From the NCBI GenBank assembly GCA_045632125.1, contig JAZQWC010000089.1, forward strand, positions 124,001 to 188,000: DNA of 64,000 nt. The letters are read 5' to 3'. Under the pieces are notes generated by a model. It had not been told where the DNA came from. It saw only the letters and a list, made by a program, of their open reading frames with translations, and did no database searches. Position numbers and translations under genes: made by a program. This DNA is from CALWPV01 sp045632125 (GTDB lineage Bacteria > Bacillota > Clostridia > Lachnospirales > Bianqueaceae). Positions 1-7,562 of the stretch are shown piece after piece; within the stretch, counting starts at the first letter, position 1; the number at the start of each line of letters is the position of its first letter.

Positions 1-120
1 CCGGAGTTCATTTTCTGCACCGATAATGCAGCCATGATCGCCTGTGCAGCCTATTATGAGTATGAGCAGGGCGAAAGTGCGGATCTTTCTCTGAATGCGA
101 ATCCCAATTTAACATTGTAA
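1..120 (+). CDS. tsaD: tRNA N6-threonylcarbamoyladenosine synthase subunit TsaD, C-terminal fragment
   Basis: The window opens inside this gene. Only the last 39 codons are present, ending in TAA at 118-120. The visible tail contains CTDNAAMIA followed by AYYEYEQG and ADLSLNANPNL, which is the characteristic end of the TsaD/Kae1/Qri7 ASKHA-fold family, where the TDN aspartate takes part in metal and nucleotide binding. TsaD works with TsaB and TsaE to put the threonylcarbamoyl group on A37 of ANN-decoding tRNAs in the cytoplasm. The 5' part, including the HxxxH metal motif, lies outside the window. The next gene starts 83 nt downstream on the same strand. Confidence 0.9.
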   Translation, partial: PEFIFCTDNAAMIACAAYYEYEQGESADLSLNANPNLTL

Positions 121-123
121 ATG

Positions 124-149
124 TTGCCATGTGCGTTATGCACAAGCAA
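124..149 (+). terminator. Possible hairpin terminator after tsaD
   Basis: An interrupted stem (TTGC, then GTGC, loop GTTAT, GCAC, GCAA) begins 4 nt after the tsaD stop. It lacks a clean T-run; the nearest T-rich stretch is about 15 nt further on. Termination here is possible but weak. Confidence 0.3.
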
Positions 150-202
150 TGCTATAAATCATTTTTCACTTATGAAAATAAAAAAGAAAGGGGATTTCAA
201 TC

Positions 203-2167
203 ATGTATTGTACCCAATGCGGCACTAAGTTGCCGGATGGCACCCCTGTGTGCCCCAACTGTAATGCTACTTTTGCTCCTAAAAAAGAAGTAAAGGTAGA
301 AGCAGAAGCTCCTGTAGTGATGGAGCCTGTTATGCAAGAGCCTGAAGTTCAGGTAGAAGTTCAGCCCGAGGCTGCTCCCCAGCCCGTAGCTCCTGAAATG
401 CCTGAAGTTCAGCCTGAGATCGTGCCTGAACCGGTAATGCCGGAAGCACCTCAGATGCCTGAGGGCGGTTTTGATCCGATGACCGGTCAGCCCGTAGCTC
501 CTCAGCAGCCTAAGGAGAAAAAAACTCTGCTGAAAAACAAATTGTTCCTTGGCCTGATGGCCGGCGGTGCAGCACTGCTTCTAGCGATCATTATCGTAGT
601 GATCATCATTCTGCAGCCTAAGAAAGTGGATGTATCCAAGTATGTATCCATTGAGTATTCCGGTTATGACGGATATGCCACTGCTGATGTGTATCTGGAT
701 GAGTGGGGCCTGTATGCTGAAATTATGGAAGCTACCGGTAAGAGAAACTTTAACTACTCTGATCTGGATGATTACACCGACCTGTTGGGTAATGGTATTA
801 CCGTTGCAGCAGCCATGGATACCATTGAGTTGACCTTGGATAAGGAAGCCAACATTTCCAATGGTGATGTGATAACAGCAACCATTACATATGACAATGA
901 AATTGCCAATGAGGTGGATATTGAATTCGAAGGCGAAACCGTTAGCATTACTGCCGGCGGCCTGGAGACCGTACATGAAGTTGATCCTTTTGACGGCCTG
1001 AATGTAACCTTTACCGGTATTTCTCCCTATGGTTATGTGGAATATGAATACACCGGAACCGACAGCTATGTTGAGTCCTATTACTTTAGCGCTGATCAGT
1101 ATAACAATCTGAAGAACGGCGACAAAGTAACCATCAAGTACGATACCACCGATGAAAACACCATGTGGTATGGCTATGTAGCAACTGTTAAGGAAATGAC
1201 CTATGAGGTAACCGGTCTGCAGGAGTATGTTACTGCTTATGGTGATATTAATGAGGACTTCATTACTAAGCTGAAAGGCGAGACCGAAGACACCATCTAT
1301 GCCTATGTTGCAAACAACTATTCCAATTCTTATTCTTTAAGCAATCTGGAATATGCCGGTTACATCTTCAGCTACACCAAGCATCCGGAGGACTACCCCT
1401 GGTATACCAACTGCATTTATGTTATCTATAAAGGTGACGTGGCCAAGGCAGATAACAGCATCAGCCGTAAAGTATACTTCCCTGTATGCTTCCGTAACCT
1501 GATGGTTCAGGAAGGTACCTTCTCTTACGATTATAAGGAAGGTCTGACCGGTTATTGCTATGTCGATGGTGTTGGTGTTTGGACCGATGGTTATGTAAAT
1601 CCGCTGAGCTGTTATATGGATCTGGTAGCTTACTATGAAGAGGATTATAACTTTGAATGCGGTGATGGTTTTGAAGAGTATGCTTCTTATACCAGCATCT
1701 CCACTCTGGAGGATATCAGCGCCGAGTATAAGACAACTCTGCAGACCGATGCAAAAACCAGAGTTGAAAGCTATATTACCGATAGCTACGATAAGAAAAA
1801 TGAAGTAAAAGATTTGGCACTGTTGGGTGAATATCTGCTGATCGCCAAAGAACAGGGCAGTGATTTCACTTACAATAACCGCTACATCGCTGTATATGCC
1901 GGTAAGGTGACCAATCAGGATGGTAAGTTTGAAGAAACTACCGTATACTATCCCATTGTATATAATGGTATTGTTGCACTTCCCAATGGCGAGTATATGT
2001 ACATGGAATGCGATGGCCTGCAGGGCTATAGCAACCGCATTGGTTCCAGCTACTACTACACCAACGGTTATTTGGATGGCACCAAGATGTTCTCTGAACT
2101 GGTAACCGGTAACCGTGAGAGCTACACCTACGTAGTTTCCGAAGGTCTGAAGCAGTTCGGCGAATAA
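203..2167 (+). CDS. Zinc-ribbon, single-pass membrane protein with large extracytoplasmic region
   Basis: The N-terminus carries a zinc ribbon (C3, C6, C17, C20; CTQCG and CPNC knuckles). A Pro/Glu/Val-rich linker with repeated PE and AP units follows (about residues 25-107), then a Lys-rich stretch and one hydrophobic helix (about 114-136, LFLGLMAGGAALLLAIIIVV). About 515 mostly Tyr-, Gly- and Asp-rich residues remain, and the hydrophobic helix predicts they lie outside the cell. The layout (ribbon inside, one helix, outer domains) is that of TcaA/YvbJ-like Bacillota envelope proteins, but I do not recognise the outer domains and assign no function. The start has a good site (AAAGAAAGGGG). 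A strong terminator follows, so it is probably monocistronic. Confidence 0.8.
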   Translation: MYCTQCGTKLPDGTPVCPNCNATFAPKKEVKVEAEAPVVMEPVMQEPEVQVEVQPEAAPQPVAPEMPEVQPEIVPEPVMPEAPQMPEGGFDPMTGQPVAPQQPKEKKTLLKNKLFLGLMAGGAALLLAIIIVVIIILQPKKVDVSKYVSIEYSGYDGYATADVYLDEWGLYAEIMEATGKRNFNYSDLDDYTDLLGNGITVAAAMDTIELTLDKEANISNGDVITATITYDNEIANEVDIEFEGETVSITAGGLETVHEVDPFDGLNVTFTGISPYGYVEYEYTGTDSYVESYYFSADQYNNLKNGDKVTIKYDTTDENTMWYGYVATVKEMTYEVTGLQEYVTAYGDINEDFITKLKGETEDTIYAYVANNYSNSYSLSNLEYAGYIFSYTKHPEDYPWYTNCIYVIYKGDVAKADNSISRKVYFPVCFRNLMVQEGTFSYDYKEGLTGYCYVDGVGVWTDGYVNPLSCYMDLVAYYEEDYNFECGDGFEEYASYTSISTLEDISAEYKTTLQTDAKTRVESYITDSYDKKNEVKDLALLGEYLLIAKEQGSDFTYNNRYIAVYAGKVTNQDGKFEETTVYYPIVYNGIVALPNGEYMYMECDGLQGYSNRIGSSYYYTNGYLDGTKMFSELVTGNRESYTYVVSEGLKQFGE

Positions 2168-2194
2168 TAGCTGAAACAAAATTTAATTAAGAAG

Positions 2195-2238
2195 AAATCC
2201 TGTTCGTGGGTATAAAAGCCTGCGGACAGGATTTTTTT
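2195..2238 (+). terminator. Rho-independent terminator
   Basis: Stem AAATCCTGT / ACAGGATTT with a long loop is followed by a run of seven Ts. It lies 28 nt after the zinc-ribbon protein's stop codon. Confidence 0.85.
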
Positions 2239-2345
2239 GTAATCAGCATCTATGAATAAAATGCCCCCTCTTGAGCCAATATATGCTCATACAGCAATCT
2301 GCCCAGACAGCAGGTTCCTGAAGAAAAGGGAGAGGAGCAATTGCT

Positions 2346-3206
2346 ATGAATCAGACAGACAAAAAACAAGCTGAGAAGCAGGCGAAAATATATTTAACAG
2401 TACTAGCCAGCCTTTTGGTGGTGGCCATTATGGTGACGGTATTTACCCTTTACCGTGAGGAAATTCCATCAGCTGAGGGGGAAAACTCTGAGGCGGTGCA
2501 GCAAAACAGTTACAGCGCCGAAGTCGAAAAGGTAGCGCCGCAGCAGGATGCGCAGTCGATGCAGCAAGAAGTCAAACCGGTGGAGCAGGATTTCAACGAC
2601 GTCAATAGCAAGATCGAGACAGAGACACCTAAGGAAAGCAGTGAGCCGATAACACCGTCTTTGGAGGAAGAAGAGCCGGAGGATGCGGCCATTGAGCCGG
2701 CAGATGACTGGCAGCAGAGCGATATGCAGGAGGAGTTTGCGGCCGAGCCGCAAAATATGACGGCGACCTTTGATCCTGACGTGGACATGATGGTATGGCC
2801 GGTGAGTGGTGCAGTGCTGATGGATTATAGCCGGGACGCACTGATCTACGATCGGACATTGGACTTGTATCGTACCAATGAGACGCTGTGCATTGGAGCC
2901 GGGGAAGCGGAGGAGGTGCTTGCTGCGGCTGATGGTATTGTAACCGAAATCGGCAAATCCGATGCGCTGGGCAACTTTGTAGTTTTGGATAATGGCGATG
3001 GCTGCGAGACAACATACGGTCAGCTTTCCGATGATATTTGGGTGGCTTTGGGCGAGTATGTAGATCAAGGCGAGGTGCTGGGTTGTGTGGAACTGCCCAG
3101 TTGGTACAGTTCTGCATTGGGGACGCACTTGAGCTTTACAGTGACGGTAAATGGTGAAACGGTGAACCCGCTGGAGTTTTTGGAAAATGTATTAGAGGAT
3201 GAATGA
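2346..3206 (+). CDS. SpoIIQ-like membrane protein with degenerate LytM (M23) domain
   Basis: 286 residues: a short cytoplasmic N-terminus, one membrane helix (about 19-38), an acidic Glu/Gln/Pro-rich linker (about 45-145) and a C-terminal M23/LytM-like beta domain (about 150-285). The start of that domain (WPVSGAVLMDYS, then TLDLYRTN) resembles SpoIIQ, the mother-cell/forespore channel partner of SpoIIIAH. Of the active M23 zinc site only one histidine is evident (THLSFTV where HxH is expected), and the HxxxD motif is missing, so it is probably not an active peptidase, as in many SpoIIQ proteins. The site GGGAGAGGAG precedes the ATG. No other sporulation gene is adjacent, so the role rests on similarity recalled from the family. 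Confidence 0.7.
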   Translation: MNQTDKKQAEKQAKIYLTVLASLLVVAIMVTVFTLYREEIPSAEGENSEAVQQNSYSAEVEKVAPQQDAQSMQQEVKPVEQDFNDVNSKIETETPKESSEPITPSLEEEEPEDAAIEPADDWQQSDMQEEFAAEPQNMTATFDPDVDMMVWPVSGAVLMDYSRDALIYDRTLDLYRTNETLCIGAGEAEEVLAAADGIVTEIGKSDALGNFVVLDNGDGCETTYGQLSDDIWVALGEYVDQGEVLGCVELPSWYSSALGTHLSFTVTVNGETVNPLEFLENVLEDE

Positions 3207-3322
3207 GAATGAGGTGAGGAGCTGATCCGGAAGGGCGGCTCCTTGTTTGCTGTGGATCTATGGAATTTTGAGTTGACGAAGTTTGGATTGTTTCTTATAA
3301 TGAAGAAAAGGGAGTGGTGGGA

Positions 3323-3802
3323 ATGTGTATGATAAATCATATGTTTTTCTTATTGAAGGGCCAATGGTCGATAGTGTCAGACCGATCTTATTTTCTCAAT
3401 CAGGTTGCTTGGGGCATCATTATTGCCGGTTTGATATTTTTCATGTTGGTTGCCCTGTGGAGTATGATTCGCAGACCTTTATCGCGGTTTATGAAAGTTA
3501 AAGAGGCCTATGTGGAGATCGTATATGTGCCAAGAGGAGTTTTGGATCGAGATGCAGTGGGGGTACGCTTTTTGAAACCTAGAAAATTCGGTCGAAAAGG
3601 GTTTTTGATGAAGGGAGACGATCTGGTAATTGGCGACAAAGGAATCCTTCGCTATCAGGGAGTTTATGGCCTGAGTTTTCAATTAGAAGCACATATCATT
3701 AAAAAAGACTATCATCAAAAATTTGGTTTTATGGTACATAAACAGCGAAAGGCCCAGCAGCAAATGGAGAGGCCGGAACGTAAGAAACGAAAATATTGGT
3801 AA
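3323..3802 (+). CDS. Small membrane protein of unknown function
   Basis: I do not recognise this 159-residue protein. One strong hydrophobic segment lies near residues 18-45 (VAWGIIIAGLIFFMLVALWS). A basic, beta-rich domain (EIVYVPRGV, GVRFLKPRK) and a highly charged Lys/Arg tail ending KKRKYW follow. I start it at ATG 3323, 9 nt after GGGAG; an upstream in-frame GTG at 3314 overlaps that site. It sits between the SpoIIQ-like gene and a bidirectional terminator and converges with the PepSY lipoprotein gene. Confidence 0.6.
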   Translation: MCMINHMFFLLKGQWSIVSDRSYFLNQVAWGIIIAGLIFFMLVALWSMIRRPLSRFMKVKEAYVEIVYVPRGVLDRDAVGVRFLKPRKFGRKGFLMKGDDLVIGDKGILRYQGVYGLSFQLEAHIIKKDYHQKFGFMVHKQRKAQQQMERPERKKRKYW

Positions 3803-3807
3803 TGGGA

Positions 3808-3853
3808 AAGCCCTGCAGCTATAGTGGATTTGCACCACATGACTGCAGGGCTT
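3808..3853. terminator. Bidirectional terminator between convergent genes
   Basis: An 11-bp perfect stem (AAGCCCTGCAG / CTGCAGGGCTT) sits in the short gap between two genes that face each other. T-rich sequence flanks the right side. Confidence 0.7.
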
Positions 3854-3885
3854 GATTGATTTTAAAGTTCAGCTTGCGTGAAGTT

Positions 3886-4473
3886 TCAACCTTCCCGATC
3901 CAATTCCATAATGGAACCGTCCAGGGCACTAATTTCAAAATCATATTCTTTATTGTCCACCAGGAATTTGATCTCATAGAAGGGTTCACCGGTGGTGTCA
4001 TCGTAGTCCAGATGGTAGGTCAGCTGAGAAACGCTGTCACGGCTGGCACCGGCCTCGTGTAAGGCAATATCGATGGCTTCATCTTCGGTCAGTTGCTGCT
4101 CGTTGGTGGCGGGCATGGAGTTTTCGGTTCCGGTAATTTCGTTGGTGTGATCACCGTTTTCATCAGCTGGATCGCTGCCGTCGCCGTTGATGCCGTTGGT
4201 AGTACCGGTGGCACCGCTGGTATCACCATTGTCATTCACCATGCCGGGCAGGCTTTCGGTATTATTGAGCTTTGAGTTTTCCAGACGGGAATCATGTGGG
4301 TTTGAGTCATTCATCAGAATACCCTGAGAATTCTCATGGCCGAGCAGCGAAGATTCCAAGTCGTTCATCATGGATTCTCCCTCGTCCACTACTCTGGAAA
4401 CGCAGGCACAGCCCATTAGCAGACCACAGCACAGAGTCAGCAGTAAGGCTGTAGAAAAATTTCTGTGTTTCAT
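3886..4473 (-). CDS. PepSY-domain lipoprotein
   Basis: The N-terminus is a lipoprotein signal with lipobox LMGC near residue 22, so the protein should be lipid-anchored outside the membrane. A low-complexity Asn/Asp/Gly/Thr-rich linker follows (about 55-125). The C-terminal about 70 residues match the PepSY pattern: LTEDEAIDIALHEAG, then YEIKFLVDNKEYDFEIS and the closing GSIMELD. PepSY domains are thought to bind or inhibit peptidases or to chaperone peptidoglycan enzymes; no partner is adjacent. The start has AAGGAAGG upstream. The gene runs leftward towards the terminator at 3808-3853. Confidence 0.8.
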   Translation of the reverse strand: MKHRNFSTALLLTLCCGLLMGCACVSRVVDEGESMMNDLESSLLGHENSQGILMNDSNPHDSRLENSKLNNTESLPGMVNDNGDTSGATGTTNGINGDGSDPADENGDHTNEITGTENSMPATNEQQLTEDEAIDIALHEAGASRDSVSQLTYHLDYDDTTGEPFYEIKFLVDNKEYDFEISALDGSIMELDREG

Positions 4474-4573
4474 AGTGTTTCCTTCCTTTTAATATTAAAA
4501 GATTTGCACTGCATTCGTCACATGAACAGACGCAGCAATGGCAAAGCCATTATTATACTTTGTTTTTTTGCAT

Positions 4574-4627
4574 AAAAATATACGCTTTTCAAACAGGGAA
4601 TGATTGCTGGTTGAAAAGCGTATTTTT
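4574..4627. terminator. Long hairpin terminator (AT-tailed, bidirectional)
   Basis: Left arm 4574-4592 and right arm 4611-4627 share TACGCTTTTCAA / TTGAAAAGCGTA plus flanking A and T runs. It lies downstream of the leftward DUF554 gene and upstream of the PepSY gene, as expected for the end of the DUF89-DUF554 transcript. Confidence 0.75.
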
Positions 4628-4689
4628 GTCGATTTTTGAAGTTTAAATCAAAGGAGAGAGGCCGTCAAACTTGTCCGCCCTGCGGGTAT

Positions 4690-5412
4690 TTAGCCAAAGG
4701 GCAGAAAGGCCCAGATGACGGCGAACACGATGGTGGGCAGCAGGTTGGCGACTTTGATTTTTTTGCCCCAGACCAGATTGATACCCACGCAGAAGATGAG
4801 GATATTGCCGGTGAGGGACAAATTCGAAAGGGCCTGCGGTGTCATGATGGGCTCGATGAGGGTGGACAGCAGGGTGATGCTGCCTTGAAACAGAGCCACC
4901 GGAATGGCGGAAAAGATGCAGCCCTTGCCGAAGGAGGCGGTCATGATCATGATGATGATCAAGTCGAGTACGGCTTTGGCGGACAGCGTGGAATAGTCGC
5001 CCAGGGTGCCGTCCTGAATGGAACCAACCACCGCCATGGCGCCGATGCAAACCGTAAGGGAGGCGGTGACGAAGCCGCCCACAAAGCCGGTATCGCCCTC
5101 GCTGCCGGTTTTGCGCTTGAGCCATTCGCCGAATTGTTCGAAGCGGCTTTCCAGGTTCAGCAGCTCGCCGAAGAGCGCACCTAGCGCGAAGCAGACGATC
5201 ATCATCATGGTGCCGCCGGCTTCCAGACCCGAAGTGGTGATTTTGTACATTTCGGAAAGACAGCCGGAGATGCCGATGAAGAGCACGCAGATGCCGTTGG
5301 CGCTCATTAAGGTATCTTGAAAACGCTGCGTGAGGCGTTTTCCAAAGAGCAGACCGCCTAAGCCACCGGCAAGAATGCCGGCCACGTTAATGATGGTTCC
5401 AAGTCCGATCAT
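4690..5412 (-). CDS. DUF554 family integral membrane protein
   Basis: 240 residues, very hydrophobic, with about seven predicted helices. It matches the DUF554 (YdfK-like) pattern at its start (MIGLGTIINVAGILAGGLGG), with an ALGALFGELLNLE segment and a Gly-rich TASFGKGCIFSAIPVALFQG stretch. Function of the family is unknown; a small-molecule transporter role is often guessed. Its ATG overlaps the stop of the DUF89 gene by 4 nt (ATGA), so the two are translationally coupled. A terminator follows at 4574-4627. Confidence 0.85.
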   Translation of the reverse strand: MIGLGTIINVAGILAGGLGGLLFGKRLTQRFQDTLMSANGICVLFIGISGCLSEMYKITTSGLEAGGTMMMIVCFALGALFGELLNLESRFEQFGEWLKRKTGSEGDTGFVGGFVTASLTVCIGAMAVVGSIQDGTLGDYSTLSAKAVLDLIIIMIMTASFGKGCIFSAIPVALFQGSITLLSTLIEPIMTPQALSNLSLTGNILIFCVGINLVWGKKIKVANLLPTIVFAVIWAFLPFG

Positions 5413-6302
5413 GGGTTGGTTACCTCCTTGTTAGGATGATTTAGGCAGACCAGAGAACGCTCGGGTACACCGATGTCGTTGGCAATGACTTTGCATTTGG
5501 TGATGAGCATGAAGTAGATGTTTTGATCGAGGCGGTCGCTGAGGGTTTCGTAGTTAGCTTGACCTTTGGCGATGACCAGATCGGCTTTGTGGTAGATCTC
5601 CTGAAATTCGGGGCTGGTATGTTCGATCACTGTGCCTTGGGAGATGTCACCATTGCTGATGATGGTGGCATATTCATTCATGCCTACTTTATAGGCATCC
5701 TCCTCGGTGGAATCGTTGACCACCGGGGCGCCGCGAACGCCGAAGTAGATTTGCAGATTAGGGTTTTGGTGCTTGATATTTTCGATGAGGAGTTTATCCA
5801 GACAGATCTCGCCGCAGTTGTCGCCCAGGTAGAGCAGGGTTTTAGCCTGATTCAGATCGGTTCGCAGCTGGGCTGTGTGATCGATGACGAAGGGCAGAGT
5901 GGTGGCTTGATCCAAAAGTTCCATTACATTTTCAGTGGTGACCAGTTCGCCGCTGTGAGCGGGGCTGAAGTCGATGATGTTGGCGGCAGAGGCATATTGC
6001 AGGGCTGCCTTAAATGGGTCATCGGCTGCTTCGATTTTGCTGCGTATGTCGGGCAGCAGCTGTAGGATCAAGTTGTTGAAGTAATCGCGTACTTCTTGAT
6101 AAGGATCCTCATTGCCAATGTGTTTTTTGAGCATGGCATAGGTGTCGCCGGCTACTTCCGGATTGGTTTTGTTAAAGTCTAAAGTAGCCATGTAGGCGAA
6201 GACTTGTTTATATAAGGTTTCGCGATCCTGTGCGCCGGTCAGGTGGGCGGTCTTAATGACCTGACTGACCAGGCAGGGGATGCATTCGTCGTGCATTTTC
6301 AT
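5409..6302 (-). CDS. DUF89/ARMT1-like metal-dependent damage-control phosphatase
   Basis: 297 residues. The N-terminal CIPC pair, the GDNCGEICLDKLLIENI segment and VIAKGQANYETL are diagnostic of DUF89 (ARMT1-like) proteins. Known members hydrolyse phosphate from damaged or over-accumulated sugar phosphates and related metabolites using Ni, Co or Mn, with Asp/Asn ligands in the GDN region. The actual substrate cannot be read from sequence. It is first in a two-gene leftward operon with DUF554. A strong GC-rich hairpin (6351-6392) lies 49 nt upstream. Confidence 0.85.
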   Translation of the reverse strand: MKMHDECIPCLVSQVIKTAHLTGAQDRETLYKQVFAYMATLDFNKTNPEVAGDTYAMLKKHIGNEDPYQEVRDYFNNLILQLLPDIRSKIEAADDPFKAALQYASAANIIDFSPAHSGELVTTENVMELLDQATTLPFVIDHTAQLRTDLNQAKTLLYLGDNCGEICLDKLLIENIKHQNPNLQIYFGVRGAPVVNDSTEEDAYKVGMNEYATIISNGDISQGTVIEHTSPEFQEIYHKADLVIAKGQANYETLSDRLDQNIYFMLITKCKVIANDIGVPERSLVCLNHPNKEVTNP

Positions 6303-6350
6303 GGTGGGTTCCTCGAATTCGTGGTTAAATAGATCTGAATCGTCATGTTC

Positions 6351-6392
6351 CGCCGCCCGGCAATCGAGTGCGATTGCCGGGCAAAGGCGGCG
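6351..6392. other. Strong GC-rich hairpin upstream of the DUF89 gene
   Basis: A perfect 10-bp stem CCCGGCAATC / GATTGCCGGG with loop GAGTGC is enclosed by a second CGCCG / CGGCG pairing. It lies between two leftward genes with no T-run on the minus strand, so it is more likely a stabilising or leader structure than a plain terminator. Confidence 0.55.
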
Positions 6393-6425
6393 ATGAAAGT
6401 ATTATATCATAGCTTTTGCCGGCTG

Positions 6426-7193
6426 TCATTGGGGAATGTGACTAAGGTTATGGAGTCTGATTTTGTAAAGAGCATCGGCGGCATCAAAAACACCGTTGAT
6501 ATCGCGGGTGATGATAAGACCATTACCTTCGGAAATTCCATTTTGCATGTAGATATTGCTTTTTTTGGCCCAGTTTCGAGAATAGGTTTTGTCTTCAAGC
6601 ATGCCAAGATGTTCCCAGTAGAATATGCGTCCATCGGGAGCGATGATGGTGAAGTCCGGGTAAAAGGTGGTGTTACCAAGTTTGATTTCTTTTTCGTATT
6701 CAAAATGAACATTGTAGGAGAAGAAGAGGTTGACAAGCAAAGCTTCAGATTTAGATCTAACTTTGATACCGGCAAGGGTGTTGTGGCGAAGATTTTCCGG
6801 AAAGGGGACATTGGTGTTCTGCATGGCGGTATACGTAGTTGTCTGCTGTAATTTTTCATAGGCAGCTAAATCGAAATGAATTGCTTTCATGCATTTTTCA
6901 ATTTTGGCTAATTCTTCTTTGGTATGCTTGAGGGCTTGTTCTCGCTCCTTTAAGGTCTGGATTTCATTTTGACAGGCTTCGAGGTCGGCGGGATGGATGC
7001 GTTTGGAACAGCGTTGATTGCCTTGGCGAAAAATGTAATAATAATCTGGTGGAGCTCCTTTTTTGCGAGATTTGAATAAGCGAAGACCACCTGCAGTGTG
7101 TGGAAGATTTTGTTCAAGTGCCTGCTGAAGTGATAAGTGCTGAGTATATGCATCATACAGCATTTTCTCAATAGAGTTAAGTCCGTAATTCAT
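6426..7193 (-). CDS. Putative PD-(D/E)XK nuclease-fold protein
   Basis: 255 residues of unrecognised family. The N-terminal half is charged and helical, with a predicted coiled coil at about 80-130 and a QGNQRCSKRI segment. The C-terminal half has the order expected of a PD-(D/E)XK nuclease: RSKSEALLVNLFF (Glu of helix 1), then FYPDFTII (the PD strand), then FYWEHLGML (E-x-G strand). No DNA-binding domain is evident. The start is set at 7193, where AGGAGG stands 7 nt upstream; a longer frame to 7229 lacks a site. Its promoter region is occupied by the inverted-arm array at 7219-7474. Confidence 0.6.
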   Translation of the reverse strand: MNYGLNSIEKMLYDAYTQHLSLQQALEQNLPHTAGGLRLFKSRKKGAPPDYYYIFRQGNQRCSKRIHPADLEACQNEIQTLKEREQALKHTKEELAKIEKCMKAIHFDLAAYEKLQQTTTYTAMQNTNVPFPENLRHNTLAGIKVRSKSEALLVNLFFSYNVHFEYEKEIKLGNTTFYPDFTIIAPDGRIFYWEHLGMLEDKTYSRNWAKKSNIYMQNGISEGNGLIITRDINGVFDAADALYKIRLHNLSHIPQ

Positions 7194-7218
7194 GTGAAAC
7201 CTCCTAATAGTTTTATAT

Positions 7219-7474
7219 TGCATACCCACGATTATTTATTTTCACGGGTTTGGGTTTGCAGTCATAATGAGTGCAAACCTATGTAATGAGAAAATGCTGG
7301 AGTTTGGGTTTGCAATTTGCGGTATTGCAAACCCATAAGACTAAAAATATGATGAAAGTGTGTTTGCAATTGAAGCAAGTGCAAACACAAATGACGGAAA
7401 AGTGCGGTAGATGGGTATGCACTTGAGAAAACTGCACACCCATACTGAAGAAAAAAGTAAAGAATGTGTTTGCG
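7219..7474. repeat. Inverted-arm tandem array A (10-11-10 units, period 53-54 nt)
   Basis: Four complete units lie between two divergent genes. Each has a 10-nt left arm, an 11-nt loop, a 10-nt complementary right arm and a 22-23-nt spacer. Left arms start at 7251, 7305, 7359 and 7412 (TGGGTTTGCA, TGGGTTTGCA, TGTGTTTGCA, TGGGTATGCA). Right arms start at 7272, 7326, 7380 and 7433 (TGCAAACCTA, TGCAAACCCA, TGCAAACACA, TGCACACCCA). A lone right arm (TGCATACCCA, 7219) opens the array in phase, and a lone left arm (TGTGTTTGCG, 7465) closes it. Loops and spacers share no sequence. The missing first left arm would fall on the ribosome binding site of the leftward gene. Confidence 0.9.
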
Positions 7475-7562
7475 ATTTGCCGTCACCTTTCAAAAAACTC
7501 TCCCCAAACTGCAGAATCCGTGCTATAATATCTCCATCAATACCAGAAAGAAGGATTTCAAA

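Noticed and set aside
1337..2179. Minus-strand open frame opposite the zinc-ribbon protein
   Set aside because: Hydrophobic composition is a mirror of Tyr/Asn/Asp-rich coding on the other strand; no start signal.
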